NCBI GenBank assembly: GCA_009809945.1
Contig: WTPW01000083.1
Location: 568,944 to 632,943, forward strand
Source of the DNA: Gigaspora margarita
Lineage: Eukaryota > Glomeromycota > Glomeromycetes > Diversisporales > Gigasporaceae
Length of the DNA stretch: 64,000 nt
Direction of reading: 5' to 3'
Numbering within the stretch: the first letter of the stretch is position 1; each line of letters begins with the position of its first letter. The notes under the pieces are model-generated. The model saw nothing but the letters and a program-made list of their open reading frames with translations, was not told the DNA's origin and searched no databases. The position numbers and the translations under genes were made by a program. Positions 1 through 12,581 of this stretch are shown here, piece after piece.

Positions 1-119
1 TCAATAAACTTTTTTTTATCTGAATTCTATAAATCTATAGAATTTAAAGAAAAAAAGTTTACTAAATTTGATTTGGTAGTTACTAAGATATCTTCACTCA
101 AATTTTTTAAAAAAGTTAA

Positions 120-450
120 ATTTGCAGGGGGGTATGAATATTAAATGTGGGGGGTATGAAAATTGATCCCCTTAAAATATAATATATAATATAATATGTA
201 TAATATATAATAATAATAAATAAAAAAATAATAATAAATAAAAAAATGTAAAATTTTATAATAAATTGCAAAACCTTGCAAAATAAAGTAAAAATCTGTA
301 AAAAAGCATAATTATGTGAATATGTATATCATTTATTTTTTTTTAAAAATTTGCGAAAATTTGCCAAATATTGCGAAACAATGCGAAAAGATCCAAAATA
401 TTGCAAAACAATGCGAAAATATCAAAATATTACCTCCTGCACGCATTAGT
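120..450. repeat. AT-rich repeat related to the interior of the 44.2-46.6 kb element
   Basis: Two direct copies of a G-run motif (ggggggtatgaa, near 125 and 152) are followed by AT repeats and phrases such as 'ttgcaaaaccttgcaaaat' and 'gcataattatgtgaatatg'. These recur at about 46270-46440. I read it as a fragment of the same repeat family. No coding signal is seen in positions 1-1230. Confidence 0.5.
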
Positions 451-494
451 TTATTGATCTGCATGAGTACGCGACCCCTGTAGGGGGAGGTAAT
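429..494. repeat. Very short inverted-repeat element or MITE relic
   Basis: The sequence begins attacctcc and ends ggaggtaat, with a GC-richer centre (gcacgcattag, gtacgcgaccc) unlike the surrounding AT DNA. It could be a tiny MITE or an internal deletion derivative. No target duplication was identified. Confidence 0.3.
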
Positions 495-1233
495 TTGCAT
501 TTTTTTTATTTGGTATATTTCGAAATAATAACCGTAATATTACCATAATCTAACGTAATATATTACGTAATATACTGCATCGATTGTAAGATTTTTGTAA
601 TATTACGGGCCATAATATCTTATGTAAGATTACGTATATATAATTCGCTAATATAGTAATTTTATTTTTTAACTAAAACTGTGGTCAGCTGCTTATTCAA
701 AAACAAACTAAAACAAACTGCACACTCAAGTTCTCTGATTGAATTGAAATCAGTATTATGAAATTTTGCTAAGCCATTATTAGCAATAATTTTATTTACT
801 AAGTATAGCCAGTTCACATACTTTTTGTTTCTATAAATTGTAATTATTATCCAATACATCAATACATTCAAGATATACTCATAATAATTCTTTTTTTTTT
901 ATACAATATTCATATGCTGAAATTTATTATTTTGAAAAATTTTTAATTACAAATGCAGATGAAAAAATATTATTCCATTGAATTCTACTTAGGCCACTGT
1001 TTAATAATTACATTAGCACTCTTTATTAACAAAAGATGACCTCAGGAAAAATTAGGCACTTTTTTTTTATATTATTCATGCAATGAAATACATCATATTT
1101 ATTTATTTTGTTTAATAAAATATTCGTATAGACTATTGCTTAATAGTTGCATCAAAAATATCTTATTAATTAAGTATCAGTAGAGAAAAATTAGCTATTA
1201 TCCTTTTTTTTATGTTTTTTCTAGTCGAGCTTA

Positions 1234-1880
1234 TCCCTTAAACCGTAAATTTTAGCGTACAAATATAGGCGCTAAAATTTTAAATCTTTAGTATCTGACC
1301 TAATTTTGTCAAAATTTAATATATTTAAAAAAAATTTTGGAAAATAATATTTGAAAATAAGAATTATAAAATAGTATTATTTATTTTTAGTTTATAAAAA
1401 AAAAAAGTAAACTTGTCTATATACTAAAAATCTTACAAATTTGAAAAAAAATTTTTAAAAAATAAAATTTGTCTTTACTCTTTGACAAACTTTTTATATT
1501 TTAATATTTAGCCTTATAATATTAATAGAAGTTTATAAAATTGGCTATAAAAAACAATTTTAATTAGTAAAATTTTTAAATTATATAAATAAAACAATAA
1601 CTTTAATTAGTAGCAAAACTCTTTTTTATAGACAAAAACATATAAAATTTGGAAATTTTTAAAAAAATTTCATAGTAAAATTTTAGAATTGGTTAAATTT
1701 AATATTAAATATTTTTAATAATATTAAATTTAAATTATAAATTTTATAAGATATTAATTAAATATAACTTAAATTTTTATTTTAGCTTAGAAATAGGGGG
1801 TTACAAGCATAATAAAATTTTGAGCAATTATAAAACAAAAATTTTAGCGTACAAATATAGGCACTTTATGGTTTAAGGGA
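1234..1880. mobile_element. MITE with TA target duplication (647 bp)
   Basis: The ends are inverted copies (TCCCTTAAACCGTAAA and its inverse TTTATGGTTTAAGGGA) flanked by TA on both sides. The motif 'agcgtacaaatatagg' sits just inside both ends in the same orientation. The interior is AT-rich with no ORF. TA duplication fits a Tc1/mariner-class non-autonomous element. Confidence 0.6.
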
Positions 1881-2192
1881 TACTGATTGATGTCATAATC
1901 AACACAAGTAAATTACCAAACAATTACATCAAGCATCTCATACATTACAAATGCTAATACCAAATTTTGCGTTTTTGTCAATTATCATAATGTTTATTTT
2001 TATTTTATAATGCATTTAAAAACTTAAATTTCACAATAGTAAATCTTTTAATTGAAGTTATAACCCCTTTATTTTAATATGCTTGATGTAAAAATTCAAT
2101 TTACGTCCAATTATTAGTCTTAACTTATAAAATATATATACTATTATAGTTAAATATATATATCAAATATAATACTCAATTAACCAAATCAG

Positions 2193-2468
2193 AGGGTCAT
2201 CTAAAGCTATTTGATCACATGATATAGAGCCAATAGAATTGTTATTTTGATCAACACAGATCAGTCTGAAGAGACAAAAATAGTGAAAAAAATAGAAGTC
2301 GCAAAAATACAAGAAAGAACATTCTAAACCTATCTTGACGCATTAATAAAAAATGTCAAAAGAACAATTTTACTATAAGATATACCCTATCCCTAACCCC
2401 AAACTAACCCTTACTCTAACTTTAATTAAAAATCAAAAATACGTAACTGAACATAGCTTTAGATACCC
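2193..2468. mobile_element. MULE-type MITE, family M1 copy 1
   Basis: Imperfect inverted ends (AGGGTCATCTAAAGC and GCTTTAGATACCC) are flanked by a 9-bp direct repeat, CCAAATCAG (2184-2192 and 2469-2477). A 9-bp target duplication is typical of Mutator-like elements. The interior carries a degenerate telomere-like tract (2385-2420). Related copies lie near 37955-38235, 38284-39169 (inverted) and 40094-40387, sharing 'cattaataaaaaatg' and 'caatttta' blocks. Confidence 0.7.
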
Positions 2469-2479
2469 CCAAATCAGAT

Positions 2480-3650
2480 AAATACCAAGTAAGTAAATTC
2501 CAAAATTTTTTTTTTATTTCATATAAAGAAATATACCAACAATTATAATAAATTAACAATTATTTATATTATATTTCTTTAAGTACCAATTCCTCAAGTA
2601 TAAATTATTATTACATGTTAATTTCATATATTTGCCACAATTATAAAATTTTATACATATTCTCACAATTGTCACATCCAATATTTATGTAATTTATAAA
2701 CTTCTATATTACAAACTATTTCCAAAAACATAATTTTATATATTCTTACAAGTGTTGCAATTACAAAGTTTCTAAAATTAATAAATAAAAACCATTACTT
2801 TTTCCAAAAATAAAACTCATCATATTAGATATCAAAAAATTGTATGATACCATCTCTTCACATTTTATCTGCATATTCCATATGATTATATTGGTATAAC
2901 TATTGTACAGGTTTGACTTAACAACCCTTGCATCACCTTCACCTCACAACAAAGCCAATTTTACTATTGCTATAAACTATTAACTATATACATTAAATGA
3001 TAGTATAAATAAAAAAATCTATAATTTAAATTATTAATTCTTTTGTGCAAATATCTAACAATTAAATCGAAGTTCATGCATAAAGCTAATAATGTAAATC
3101 TCATTCACAAGAATATTTTTTTAAAAAAATAAAAACCAATCTAATCTAAAAAAACAAAAACATAATTATATATAGCTTTACAAATGTTTTAAAAAAGTGA
3201 ATATTTATAATATAGTCTCATTTGGTGAGAATTATATAAAGTAAAACAAAATAATATATACTCAATGTAATTAGAATTTAAAAAAGCAAAAAATATTAAT
3301 AATGTGCAACTACCAAAAAAGAATTTTAATAAAATATAAAGAAAGAAAAGATTAAAGATTATGTTCTAATAATGTATGACTTGTTCAATAAAATTTACAA
3401 AAAAAGACAAAAATCCAATAAAGAATTTTAAAGAAATGAAGATCTAAAAGCTAAGATCTAATAATTATTACTTGTCTGATAAAAATTTAAAAAACCTAAA
3501 AAATCTAATAATATGCAATTCTATCTGGTAAAAATTTCAAGAAATAAAGTTCTAACTGATCTATCCAAACAATTTTAAAAAAGCAAATACAAACTAATAC
3601 TAACGTCATCCAATAAAAATATAAAAAAGACCTAATGATGTGATGTGAAT
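2480..3650. other. AT-rich stretch without recognisable gene
   Basis: Diffuse repeats such as 'tctaataatgt...' and 'aaaatttacaaaaa' occur between 3300 and 3640. I see no ORF with codon structure, no splice-linked exons and no clear element ends. Confidence 0.5.
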
Positions 3651-3657
3651 GTCCCAA

Positions 3658-3911
3658 CCAGTGTTTAAAATAGAAATTTTAATTTACCATACATGCACCT
3701 GTTATATAAAAAATACTGGTTCAAAAAAAAAAAACTGCATTAGTAGAAAATGATCATCAGATTATTGGGGGCACATAGATGCATGCACTGGTTACTTCAA
3801 AAAATTCCGGATCATGCACCGTTTGTTGCACCAGCCCAATTTTAAAATACTAGCATATGCAATATAAAAAACAGTAGATCCGGATTTTTATTATGCTATT
3901 TTATACACTGG
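3658..3911. mobile_element. Small TIR element (about 254 bp)
   Basis: CCAGTGTTTAAAATA at the left and its approximate inverse TATTTTATACACTGG at the right bound a somewhat GC-richer core containing 'gcatgcactggttac' and 'catgcaccgtttgttgcac'. No unambiguous target duplication was found. It is non-coding. Confidence 0.45.
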
Positions 3912-4239
3912 TCCAAACATTTTTAAAAATGTGAAGACAAACAGTATAATAATAAAAATAAAATAATTAAATTGGGGCACTTTAATATTTTTATCAATTA
4001 TAAAAGTGTTCCCATTTAGTTATTTTTTAAACATGTGCCAATAAATGAGCGAAAATGCATAGGTTGCTATATAAGACCTGTATATTAACATATAACTACA
4101 GTATCTATATTAGAGTTATTCAGCATTTCTAAATTAGACTTTTGCATAAATGCAAAATAACTTTCAAAAGTCTAATTTCAAATTTTGATTGAATTAAGCT
4201 TATTCTTGGCTATTATTCAAACTATGCCCCTAGACACTA

Positions 4240-4690
4240 TTTTGCATTTATATAAGTTATCAGTTATCATCTGTTTCTGGTTTACACGACAACATCGCAC
4301 AGCTATTTAGTGGTTTTATGGTAGGCTAGAATGGCATGCATTTACAAAATCTTGAACCTGATTGGTCCACGTGATATTATATATCACTTGGTGCTTAATT
4401 TTCATCTGTCTATTGTCGCATGGACCATCTTTATGCTTGTCTATCATCGCATAGACTATCTTGAATACTTCTGAATAGTAATTTGAGTGCCTAATTTCTT
4501 AGCATGTTGAGGTTAGAGTTTTATTGTTGCAAAGTCGATTAATTATGATCTTTTTTTGCAATTCAGTCATTTAGTTATAATGTAAGACTATATGATTATT
4601 TGTAGAATGAAATTACAAATGCTATAACAACCAATAGTAAAAATGTGCTTTTTAGACATAAATATCAGTGGCAAAATACAAATTTATTCA
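4240..4690 (+). repeat. Dispersed repeat X, copy 1
   Basis: This stretch matches 43130-44000 in inverted orientation. Shared blocks include the segments around 'ggttagagttttattgttgc', 'gaatagtaatttgagtgcc' and 'caaatgctataacaacca'. It includes near-duplicate phrases ('tctgtctattgtcgcatgga', 'gtctatcatcgcatagac'). It is probably a non-autonomous transposon and contains no ORF. Confidence 0.55.
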
Positions 4691-5008
4691 CTCAATATTT
4701 AGTTTTTTAATTTTTTTTGTATAATTTTTTATTGGTCTGATTAAATGATAATCTCTGATTATCAAAGATGAGAATGAAAGAATTTGTAACTTTTGAAACA
4801 TAAGTTTTCCAATTTTACTTCTGTTGTTTGATTATCTAATATATGCTAAAGTATTTTGTATAATAATCTTAAGTTCAAAAACAAGTATAAGAGCAAGAAC
4901 AATAGCCCCACAATGGATAAAAAAAATCATGTATTAATAAAAAAATAAAAAATTACATTCTACTAAAGATTTAGATTATTGATTTTTAGATTTTTCAATT
5001 TGTTGATA

Positions 5009-6534
5009 TGGTCTGGTGCAGAAAGATTTGTATCTCAAGCACTAAAATTAATTTTGTCCATATAGAAAAGTTCTTCAATTTTAACAATTTATTTATAATT
5101 TTTTTATGCCAAATAAAGTAGGTTCTGGGCTATCTTTTGATATTTTTGTTGTTATTTTATAAATAATTTGTTGAGCAATAAATTTTTGAAAAAATTCAAT
5201 TAAATTAAAAAAAATAGATATTTTTTAAAAAAATTTTGGATTTTAGACATTTTCTCAAGCTATATGCAGTATAATAGTATTGTACTACGCAGGTGCATAG
5301 CTCTGCATATGCTAAATATATGGTTATAATTTTAGCTTAATTGGACCAGTAGTTGTCAAGAAATACATTTTTAAAGTTTAATGATCAATTTACTATGTAG
5401 TATAACATAGTAACTTTTAGGCAAGAAACTATATCACTTGACTTAACATGTAAGAGGGTAAGAAATGTATTCAATATAAAAGAATTCAACAATAAAAGAA
5501 AATAAATTCAAGATATAATAATACTAAAGGAAAAGACTTATGTCGACAAATAATAAAAGAAAATAATATTTCAATCAAATAAATAAACAACCAAAATAAA
5601 GGTCCTTTATGCAATGGATAAAGGATCAAAGAATATAAAGGCGATAGCTTTATATTTTATAGGATAATATCAGTTTATTAAATATAAGATTTTAAGTACA
5701 AATATTTTTATAAAGGAAAAGAATTAAAGGACAGAACCTGCTCTGCCTTGGAGGAAAAGGCAGTGTTTATATATTTGTAAAAACTTAGGATTTTTTCTAT
5801 AATATGATAACGAGATATGATAACAAGATATGATAATGAGATATGATAATGAGATATGATAACAAGATATAATAACAAGCTATAATAACGAGTTATAATA
5901 ACGAGTTATAATAATGAGTTATAATAACGAGTTATGATAACGAGTTATTAATAAAAATAACTCCTTTTTAAGAACAGAGAAAAGTTTTCCTAATAAAATT
6001 AATACTACAAATTTGATTGCTTCAATAAAATTTATACTATTTTTAATATTTCTATGATATTTTTCTAATACTATTGTTTTAAGATTATACTAAAATTATA
6101 CAAATATAACAGTAGTACAAAGTTGTACAAAATTACTATACTACTTAGTAAATTGAGTATTAAACTTTAAAAATTTATTTCTCGACAACTACTAGTCCAA
6201 TTAAGCTAAAATTTTAACTATATATTAAGCATATGCAGGGTTATGCACCTGTATAGTACAACACTGTTACACTGCATATAGCTTGCGAAAATGCCTAAAA
6301 TCTAAAATTTTTTTAAAAAAATCTATTTTTCTTTAATTTAAATAAATTTTTTCAAAAATTTATTGCTCAACAAATTATTTATAAAATAACAACAAAAATA
6401 TATCAAAAGATAGCCCAGAGCCTACTTTATTTGGCATAAAAAAATTATATGTAAATTGTTAAAATTGAAAAACTATTTTATATGGACAAAATTAATTTTA
6501 GTGCTTGAGGTACAAATCTTTCTGCACCGGACCA
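5009..6534. mobile_element. Tc1/mariner-like foldback element, copy 1 (with internal insertion)
   Basis: Two arms of roughly 400 bp are inverted copies. They start TGGTCTGGTGCAGAAAGA and end with the inverse TCTTTCTGCACCGGACCA, flanked by TA on each side. A second copy (63042-63832) has the same arms back to back with almost no spacer, so about 680 bp here (roughly 5408-6090) is extra sequence between the arms. The TA duplication and the GGTGCA-AAGATTTGTAC end resemble Tc1/mariner termini. There is no transposase ORF. Confidence 0.75.
5806..5948 (+). repeat. 13-bp tandem repeat, 11 units
   Basis: Unit consensus is RATAAYRAGNTAT (for example gataacgagatat, aataacgagttat), eleven consecutive copies. 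The first five units end agatat, then the type drifts to agttat, a typical minisatellite gradient. It lies in the extra sequence between the arms of the mariner-like foldback. Confidence 0.85.
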
Positions 6535-6539
6535 TAATT

Positions 6540-6810
6540 ACTAATTTTTTTGGTAGTTTTATATTAGTGTGCTAAAACTAATATAGCAATATATGATAGC
6601 TTTAACACTTTTGATTAGATATACAATTTGTAATCAAAAATATTAAGACTAAAATATCAATAAGCAAGTTATAAACAAAAATATCATCACAATTCAAATT
6701 ATAGCAATTGTATTATGATAGTACCAAATTAATCTTAACCTTAACCACATTCGGTATTGTATATCTATTTGTAACAAAATTCTTATAGTAAAAGCATTGC
6801 TAGCATAGTC
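6540..6810. repeat. Dispersed repeat also found at 59740-59990
   Basis: Shared phrases include 'atcatcacaatt', 'tagtaccaaatta' and 'cttaacc', then a poorly conserved stretch ending 'agcattg'. The other copy lies inside the hAT-like element at 59015-60664 and runs into 'gcagctacctt', an end sequence also seen near 7420, 14205 and 49018. Confidence 0.4.
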
Positions 6811-6898
6811 CTGTATTTATCTATTGTATGAGAATTGTTTAACCAAACATCGCTTTAATTTCAATAACATCCTTATCTTTTAATTTATAAATAACATA

Positions 6899-7256
6899 TG
6901 GGGTCTTTGCCTTGAAAATAGGGTTCCGAGGTCCCCCAAACCAAAATTGAGATTTTTATTAAGCCTTAATTTATGAAGCACCAAGTTCATTTCGTGCAAG
7001 TTTTATAACCGATTAACTTAATATTAAAATGAGTTATGGAAGTCCGGAAATTTGACGTTGAATATAATGAAAATGATTGATATAGCGGATAAATATTTTA
7101 CCATCAATTTTATCCAATAACAAAAAAGTTTTGCAAAAATCATTTCTAAAATTAGCAAAAATCAAGTTTGGGTTGTTTTGGTTACACAATCTTTATTTAT
7201 GATTTACGCAAAAAAATTTATAGTGCCGTAGGTTCATTTTCAAGGCAAAGACCCCA
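6899..7256. mobile_element. MITE with TA target duplication (358 bp)
   Basis: Inverted ends TGGGGTCTTTGCCTTGAAAA and TTTTCAAGGCAAAGACCCCA match perfectly over about 20 bp, with TA on each side (6897-6898, 7257-7258). The interior is AT-rich and non-coding. Confidence 0.75.
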
Positions 7257-7599
7257 TATATTAATATATACATTGCACTTAATTATAAATCTTGAATTAA
7301 TAATTAAACTATATATTTATTAGACCTGATTATTAAAATAACCTTAAAAACTTCATTTTTTGCAATATAAAATAGTCTGTCTGATTTCTACTTCCTGATC
7401 CTGGTTTTGTGCAACTGTATTGCACAGCTACTTATTTTAACTTTTAAAAACTTTTATTAATATTATCTCCATGAGTTCTTGATCAAATTTTTATTTGAAT
7501 TCTATGAATTCGTAGAATTAAAATAAAAAATTTTTATCAAATTGGTCATGAACTCATGAAGATATTTTTGATAAAAGTTTCTGTAAACAATTTCAATGC

Positions 7600-8060
7600 A
7601 GCTTTTTTGTAATATATTTTTTTGTTTTTTTAAAATAACCTACTGTTTAGTGATAATTTACAAGAAATTTTACTATACTAACTAAAAAAAATTATAACAA
7701 GACTTGTAGCGAATATCATGGACTAATAGAATCTCAAATTTCATAAAAAAATATTAAAAACTCATAAAGATATTAACATTTTTGTAAATTTTGATACATA
7801 CATTTTCGCAAATTTTTTCCTAAACTTCAAATGCTTCCAGAAGCACCTTCTCAAAATGAAACCTTAAAATGTGACTTTAGTAAGTTGATAGAATAGGTAT
7901 TCAAGAGTCTTCAGTTAAAATTCATCAAAAACGGATTAATATTGACGAAGTTATGATGATTTTTCAATTTGCTTCCAGATTCAAAATTTTTTAAAATTTT
8001 CAATTTTGATAAAAACAGAAAAATCACCATTACAGGCTAGATTTTTACAAGTTCAAATGA
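7600..8060. repeat. Dispersed repeat R, copy 1
   Basis: This block recurs in inverted orientation at about 31200-31910. Shared features include 'gttgatagaataggtattc', the stretch near 'cttccagaagcacc' (matching ggtacctctggaag inverted) and 'attttactatactaac'. No ORF. Function unknown. Confidence 0.55.
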
Positions 8061-8214
8061 AACAAGTTACTGTGCACTAATATAAACAATAGAGAATATG
8101 CTAAAATTTTGCTTTCTAAAATTTTAAGTTATTTAGTTAAATATTCATTCCATAATAGCTTCTTTCATTTGGTGCAGCTTCTTTATAATATGCTTTTTGA
8201 AAATAGAAGAATCT

Positions 8215-9747
8215 TTTATCAAAGATATTTCTACAAGTTCTTGACCAAATTCGATGAAACTTTTTTTATTTGAATTTTATGGATCCATAGAATTCAAATA
8301 AAAAAGTTTTTATCGAATTTGATCAAGTATTTGCAAAGATATTTTTGATTAAAGTTTTAGAGAATTTCAAAATCCGTATTATATGACAGAATGTTTAAAT
8401 TTGTTGCCAAAACCTTTATAAAGGATATCTCTGCAACCACCTGATAAAATTTGATGAAAATTTTTTTACTTATTCTACAGATCCATAAAATTTAAATAAA
8501 AAATCTTTATCAAATTTGATCAAGTAGTTGTTGAGATATCCTTGATCAAAGTTTTGTCAAAATTTAAACATATCTGTCATGTAATTTGCGGTTTGAAATT
8601 CTCTAAAATTTGATCAAAGATATCTCTGCAACCACCTGATCAAATTTGATAAAAATTTTTTTATTTGAATTCTATGAATCCATAGAATTTAAATAAAAAA
8701 GATTTTTATTGAATTTGATCAGGTAGTTGCAGAGATATCTTTGATCAAAGTTTTAGATAATTTCAAAATGCGTATCACATGACAGATACGTTTAAATTTT
8801 GACAAACTTTAATCAAGCATTTTCTCTGCAACCACCTGATAAAATTTGATGAAAATTTTGTTACTTATTCTACAGATCTATAAAATTTAAATAAAAAATT
8901 TTTATCAAATTTTATCAAGTGGTTGCAGAGATATCCTTGATCAATGTTTTGTTAAAAATTTAAATATATCTGTTAGATGATATACATTTTGAAATTCTCT
9001 AAAACTTTGATCAAAGATATCTCTGCAACCACCTGATCAAATTTAATAAAATTTTTATTTGAATTCTATAGATCCATAGAAAAATTTACATTGAATTTGA
9101 TCAGGTGGTTGCAGAGATATCTTTGATCAAAGTTTTAAAGACATATTATATAACAGATACATTTAAATTTTTGATAAAACTTTGATCAAGATATCTCTGC
9201 ACCACCTGATCAAATTTGATAAAAATATTGTTACTTATTCTATAGATCTATAAAATTTAAATAAAAAATTTACATCAAATTTTATTAGATGGTTGCAGAG
9301 ATATTCTTGATTAAATTTTTGTCAAAAATTTAAACGTATCTGTTATGTGATATGCGTTTTGAAATTCTCTAAAACTTTGATTAAAGATATCTATGCAACC
9401 ACCTGATCAAATTTGATAAAAATTCTTTTATTTGAATTCTATGGATCTATAGAATTTAATAAAAAATTTTCTTTGAATTTGATCAGGTGGTTGCAAAGAT
9501 ATCTTTGATCAAAGTTTTAGAGAATATCAAAATGTGTATCACATGACAGATACATTTAAATTTTTAACAAAACTTTGATCAAGGATATCTCTGCAACCAT
9601 TTGATCAAATTTGATGAAAATTTTTTATTTAAATATTATGGATCTGTAAAATAAGCAAAAAATATTTCATCAAATTTTATTAGATAGTTGCAGAGATATC
9701 CTTGGTCAAAGTTTTGTTAACAAATTTAAGCATATTTGTCACATGAT
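8215..9747. repeat. Tandem array of quasi-palindromic units
   Basis: Each unit reads 'gatatctctgcaaccacctg' ... 'gaattctatggatccataga' ... 'caggtggttgcagagatatc', followed by a spacer with 'cacatgacagatac'. About four to five diverged units repeat every 300-350 bp. Each could fold into a long hairpin with a GGATCC-centred loop. A related isolated palindrome is at 7465-7575. Confidence 0.75.
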
Positions 9748-10877
9748 TAGTATTTAAAATTGGATTTTAAAATTTTATATAGAATACATTTTATATTTTA
9801 ATAAAAACTGCAGAATTAATGTATCAACTTGTGCATTACAATTTTATTAAATCATATATCTGCAGAAAATTTGTTTAATATGCGGAAATAAAATTTTTTT
9901 AATAAAATTTATTTGTACAATTTTACCATTACCAATTTGATTACAATCCTGTTGCCTGGAATCCAAATACAGTAATAATCAAAATCCAGAATTATGTATG
10001 TACAGTATGTATTGTCACAATTCGAAATTGTGATATTAGAAGATTCGAATTTCCTGATTGGTTTACCCCTATTTGTAAATAGATCTTCTCTTTATTTAAT
10101 AGATATCTTTCATTTTTATTTTTGTATAATTCATTAAATGCTAGTCATAAATTTGGTGAATGATATATAACAACCCTCTTTTGTAAAATCTTAATGTGTT
10201 AGCACGTATGCGAATTAAGAGACACAGATTATAAACATTTTTAATAGCACGTTAATGTGCTAGGTTTATTTGTACAATCACATAACGTGTTAAACAATAT
10301 GTAACATACCAAACAACATTAATATGTCGTATATTAAATTAAAATGTATATAAATGAATAAATTGGACATCAATAAATAAATACAACATTAGAAAAGTTC
10401 ACTCTGATTTTACTTAAGAAAATAAAAGAAGTAAGCTAGTATAGTGCTGAAGAGACCTATATTCAAATAAATCATAAACTTATTTTCTATAACTATTAGA
10501 GTTAAACTGGTTAAATGTATACACTCTCTCATTTTAATAGTTACAGTATGTAAATATACGTATATACATAGCTGAAAAAGCCCAGGAAATATTAAATACG
10601 ATAAGACAATAATGAATTGTTTATTTCAAGTAAATATTGTAATTAGTATACATTCCCTATTTGATTTTGGCATAATTGACTCAATAAATTTTTTAATAAA
10701 TACCTGCAGATTTATCTAATATTAAACCTGCAGGATAAAAAAATATCTTTAATATGTAAAAATTTTGCAGAACATTTTTTACATATTTGCGGAATCCATA
10801 TATATTCTTTAAAAAAAATTGCAGATTAATTTTCTGGTCTGCGCTTTGCAGATTCCACAGGTCAATTTTAAACACTA
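9748..10877. mobile_element. hAT-like element nested in the palindromic array
   Basis: Ends TAGTATTTAAAATTGG and CCAATTTTAAACACTA-type (right end reads caattttaaacacta) are inverted copies starting TAGTR, as in hAT transposons. The flanks are cacatgat (9740-9747) and cacgtaat (10878-10885), a diverged 8-bp duplication of a motif found in each array unit. Subterminal 'ctgcag' motifs recur at both ends. No ORF of useful length. Confidence 0.6.
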
Positions 10878-11179
10878 CACGTAATACGTATTTTGAAATT
10901 CTCTAAAACTTTGATCAAAGATATCTTTGCAACTACTTGATCAAATTCAATAAAAATTTTTTTTATTTGAATTCTATGGATCCATAAAATTTAAATAAAA
11001 AATTTTGATTGAATTTGGTCAAGAACTTGTAGAGATATCTTTGATAAAAGATTCTTCTATTTTCAAAAAGCATATTATAAAGAAGCTGCACCAAATAAAA
11101 AAAAGCTATTATGGAATAAATATTTAACCAAATAACTTGAAATTTTAGAAAGCAAAATTTTAGAATATTCTCTATTAAA

Positions 11180-11817
11180 TATATTTGACATACTTTGTAC
11201 TAGAGATAGAAATCAGCTATATGATCTAGTTGACTAAATCAACTAAATATAGTAATTTATATATAAATTTTTTAGTCGACTAAATTAATTCCAATTTCTA
11301 CTTCATACTATATTTCTAATAAAAATAATTTTTTGTTTTTGTTACGATTGAGTTGAATTTAGTATTTGAATTTTGAATCTTTTATTATAAAAAGGGTACG
11401 CATTATTTTGAAATGTATATGAGTACTATTTTGAGCAAAATAGCTAAATTTTTTGAAAAATCAAATCAAATTTTGAATTAATACTACAGCCTGCTATTAT
11501 AGGCTGGAATTGATAATTGATCCAAATTTTTACTAATAAACTAGAATATGATCATGCAAATAGCTTTGCTGCTATATACTAATAGATTTATTCTTATTTT
11601 TATTTCAGAAAGAAAATTTTTTATTAGATGTTTCATCTTAAATTTAATGCACCAATTTGCACAAGTCAATTAAATAACTAATGGAATAAACATATATAGG
11701 CCTATTATTTATCCAGTATGCATATTGGGATAATATAGATGGAATAATAACAGTTAACTAATAGATACCAGTATTAGAGTAAGATAAAAAATAAATATCA
11801 GGTATAAAATAAGGAGT
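11180..11817. other. AT-rich stretch without recognisable gene
   Basis: It contains short repeats such as 'gtcgactaaat/gttgactaaatc' (11228-11285). I see no ORF or element ends that I can support. Confidence 0.4.
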
Positions 11818-12206
11818 TAAATATGCATCGCACCCCTGCGTTGTGCTTATACGTCACCTCTTAATGATTGACCAATAAAATTTCAAAATCAGATGTAACG
11901 TAGTACAATCAGGATGATCAAAATAAATGGTCGTTTTGACAAAGTTGCCTATAACTTAAAATTTCACATATGAAACTATTCTTCGCTCTCTAACAAAAAA
12001 AATTCCTTGTAAAATTTTAGTATAAAAACTAATTTCACACCTAACTCTGCCTAACCTAACCCTAACCTAACCCTAACCCTAACTAACAAAAAAATGGTTT
12101 ATTTATTTATGCGATGTATATATTATGTAATGATGATCGAAAGATTTAACCAATCAGATAGAAAGGTGATGTATAAGCACATCGCTAGTGGCGACGCATA
12201 AATTTA
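11818..12206. mobile_element. MITE with GC-rich ends and telomere-like core (about 389 bp)
   Basis: The ends TAAATATGCATCGC and GCGACGCATAAATTTA are inverted, and 'ttgtgcttatacgtcacct' is matched inversely by 'aggtgatgtataagcaca'. The subterminal 'gaccaataaaatttc...' and 'gatgtaac' blocks are shared with the MITEs near 19363, 35898, 41094 and 55497. The core carries CCTAA/CCCTAA repeats at 12041-12085. Confidence 0.65.
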
Positions 12207-12235
12207 TCGATAAAATAATATACCTTTTGCTTTTT

Positions 12236-12269
12236 AATACTATTCCAATATAAATATTGGAATAGTATA
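12236..12269. repeat. Short near-perfect palindrome
   Basis: ACTATTCCAATAT and ATATTGGAATAGT face each other across two bases, so the DNA or RNA would form a 13-bp stem. It immediately precedes a tandem-repeat block. Function unknown. Confidence 0.7.
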
Positions 12270-12316
12270 AAAGAATAAACTAACAGGAACCAGTATCAAA
12301 GCAAAGTACAGGTATA

Positions 12317-12581
12317 CAAAAGGTATATATTTTTTCTTCTTTTATTATTCTGATATTCAACTTAGATATTAATAGCATTACAAAAGAATATAGGTATATA
12401 AAAAGTATAAAAACTATATATGATTTTTTCTTCTTTTATTATTCTGATATTCAAATTAGATATTAGTAGTATCATAGAAAGCTATAGATATATAAAAAAT
12501 ATAAAAATTATATATATTTTTTCTTCTTTTATTATTCTAATATTCAACCAATACTCTAGTATTATTATAAAAGGATATAGG
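12317..12581 (+). repeat. About 94-bp tandem repeat, three units
   Basis: 'ttttttcttcttttattatt' recurs near 12331, 12425 and 12518, with 'gatattcaa' and 'aggtatataaaaagtat' between. The third unit is broken by the hAT-like insertion at 12582, and its remainder continues after 14176 ('gatataggtatacaaaaggt'). Confidence 0.7.

Larger units (their letters stand above)
8089..11175. mobile_element. 3.1-kb TIR element built of quasi-palindromic units
   Basis: The outer arms (about 8089-8345 and 10890-11175) are inverted copies sharing 'aaattttgctttctaaaatt', 'ggtgcagcttctttataata' and 'agaagaatcttttatcaaag'. Between them lies an array of quasi-palindromes around 'tttgatcaaagatatctctg'. A separate hAT-like element is inserted in that array (9748-10877). 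No transposase ORF exists; the whole unit looks non-autonomous or satellite-like. Confidence 0.65.

Noticed and set aside
12041..12085. Possible chromosome end (CCCTAA repeats)
   Set aside because: The tract is short, degenerate and internal to a MITE; similar tracts occur in other elements throughout.
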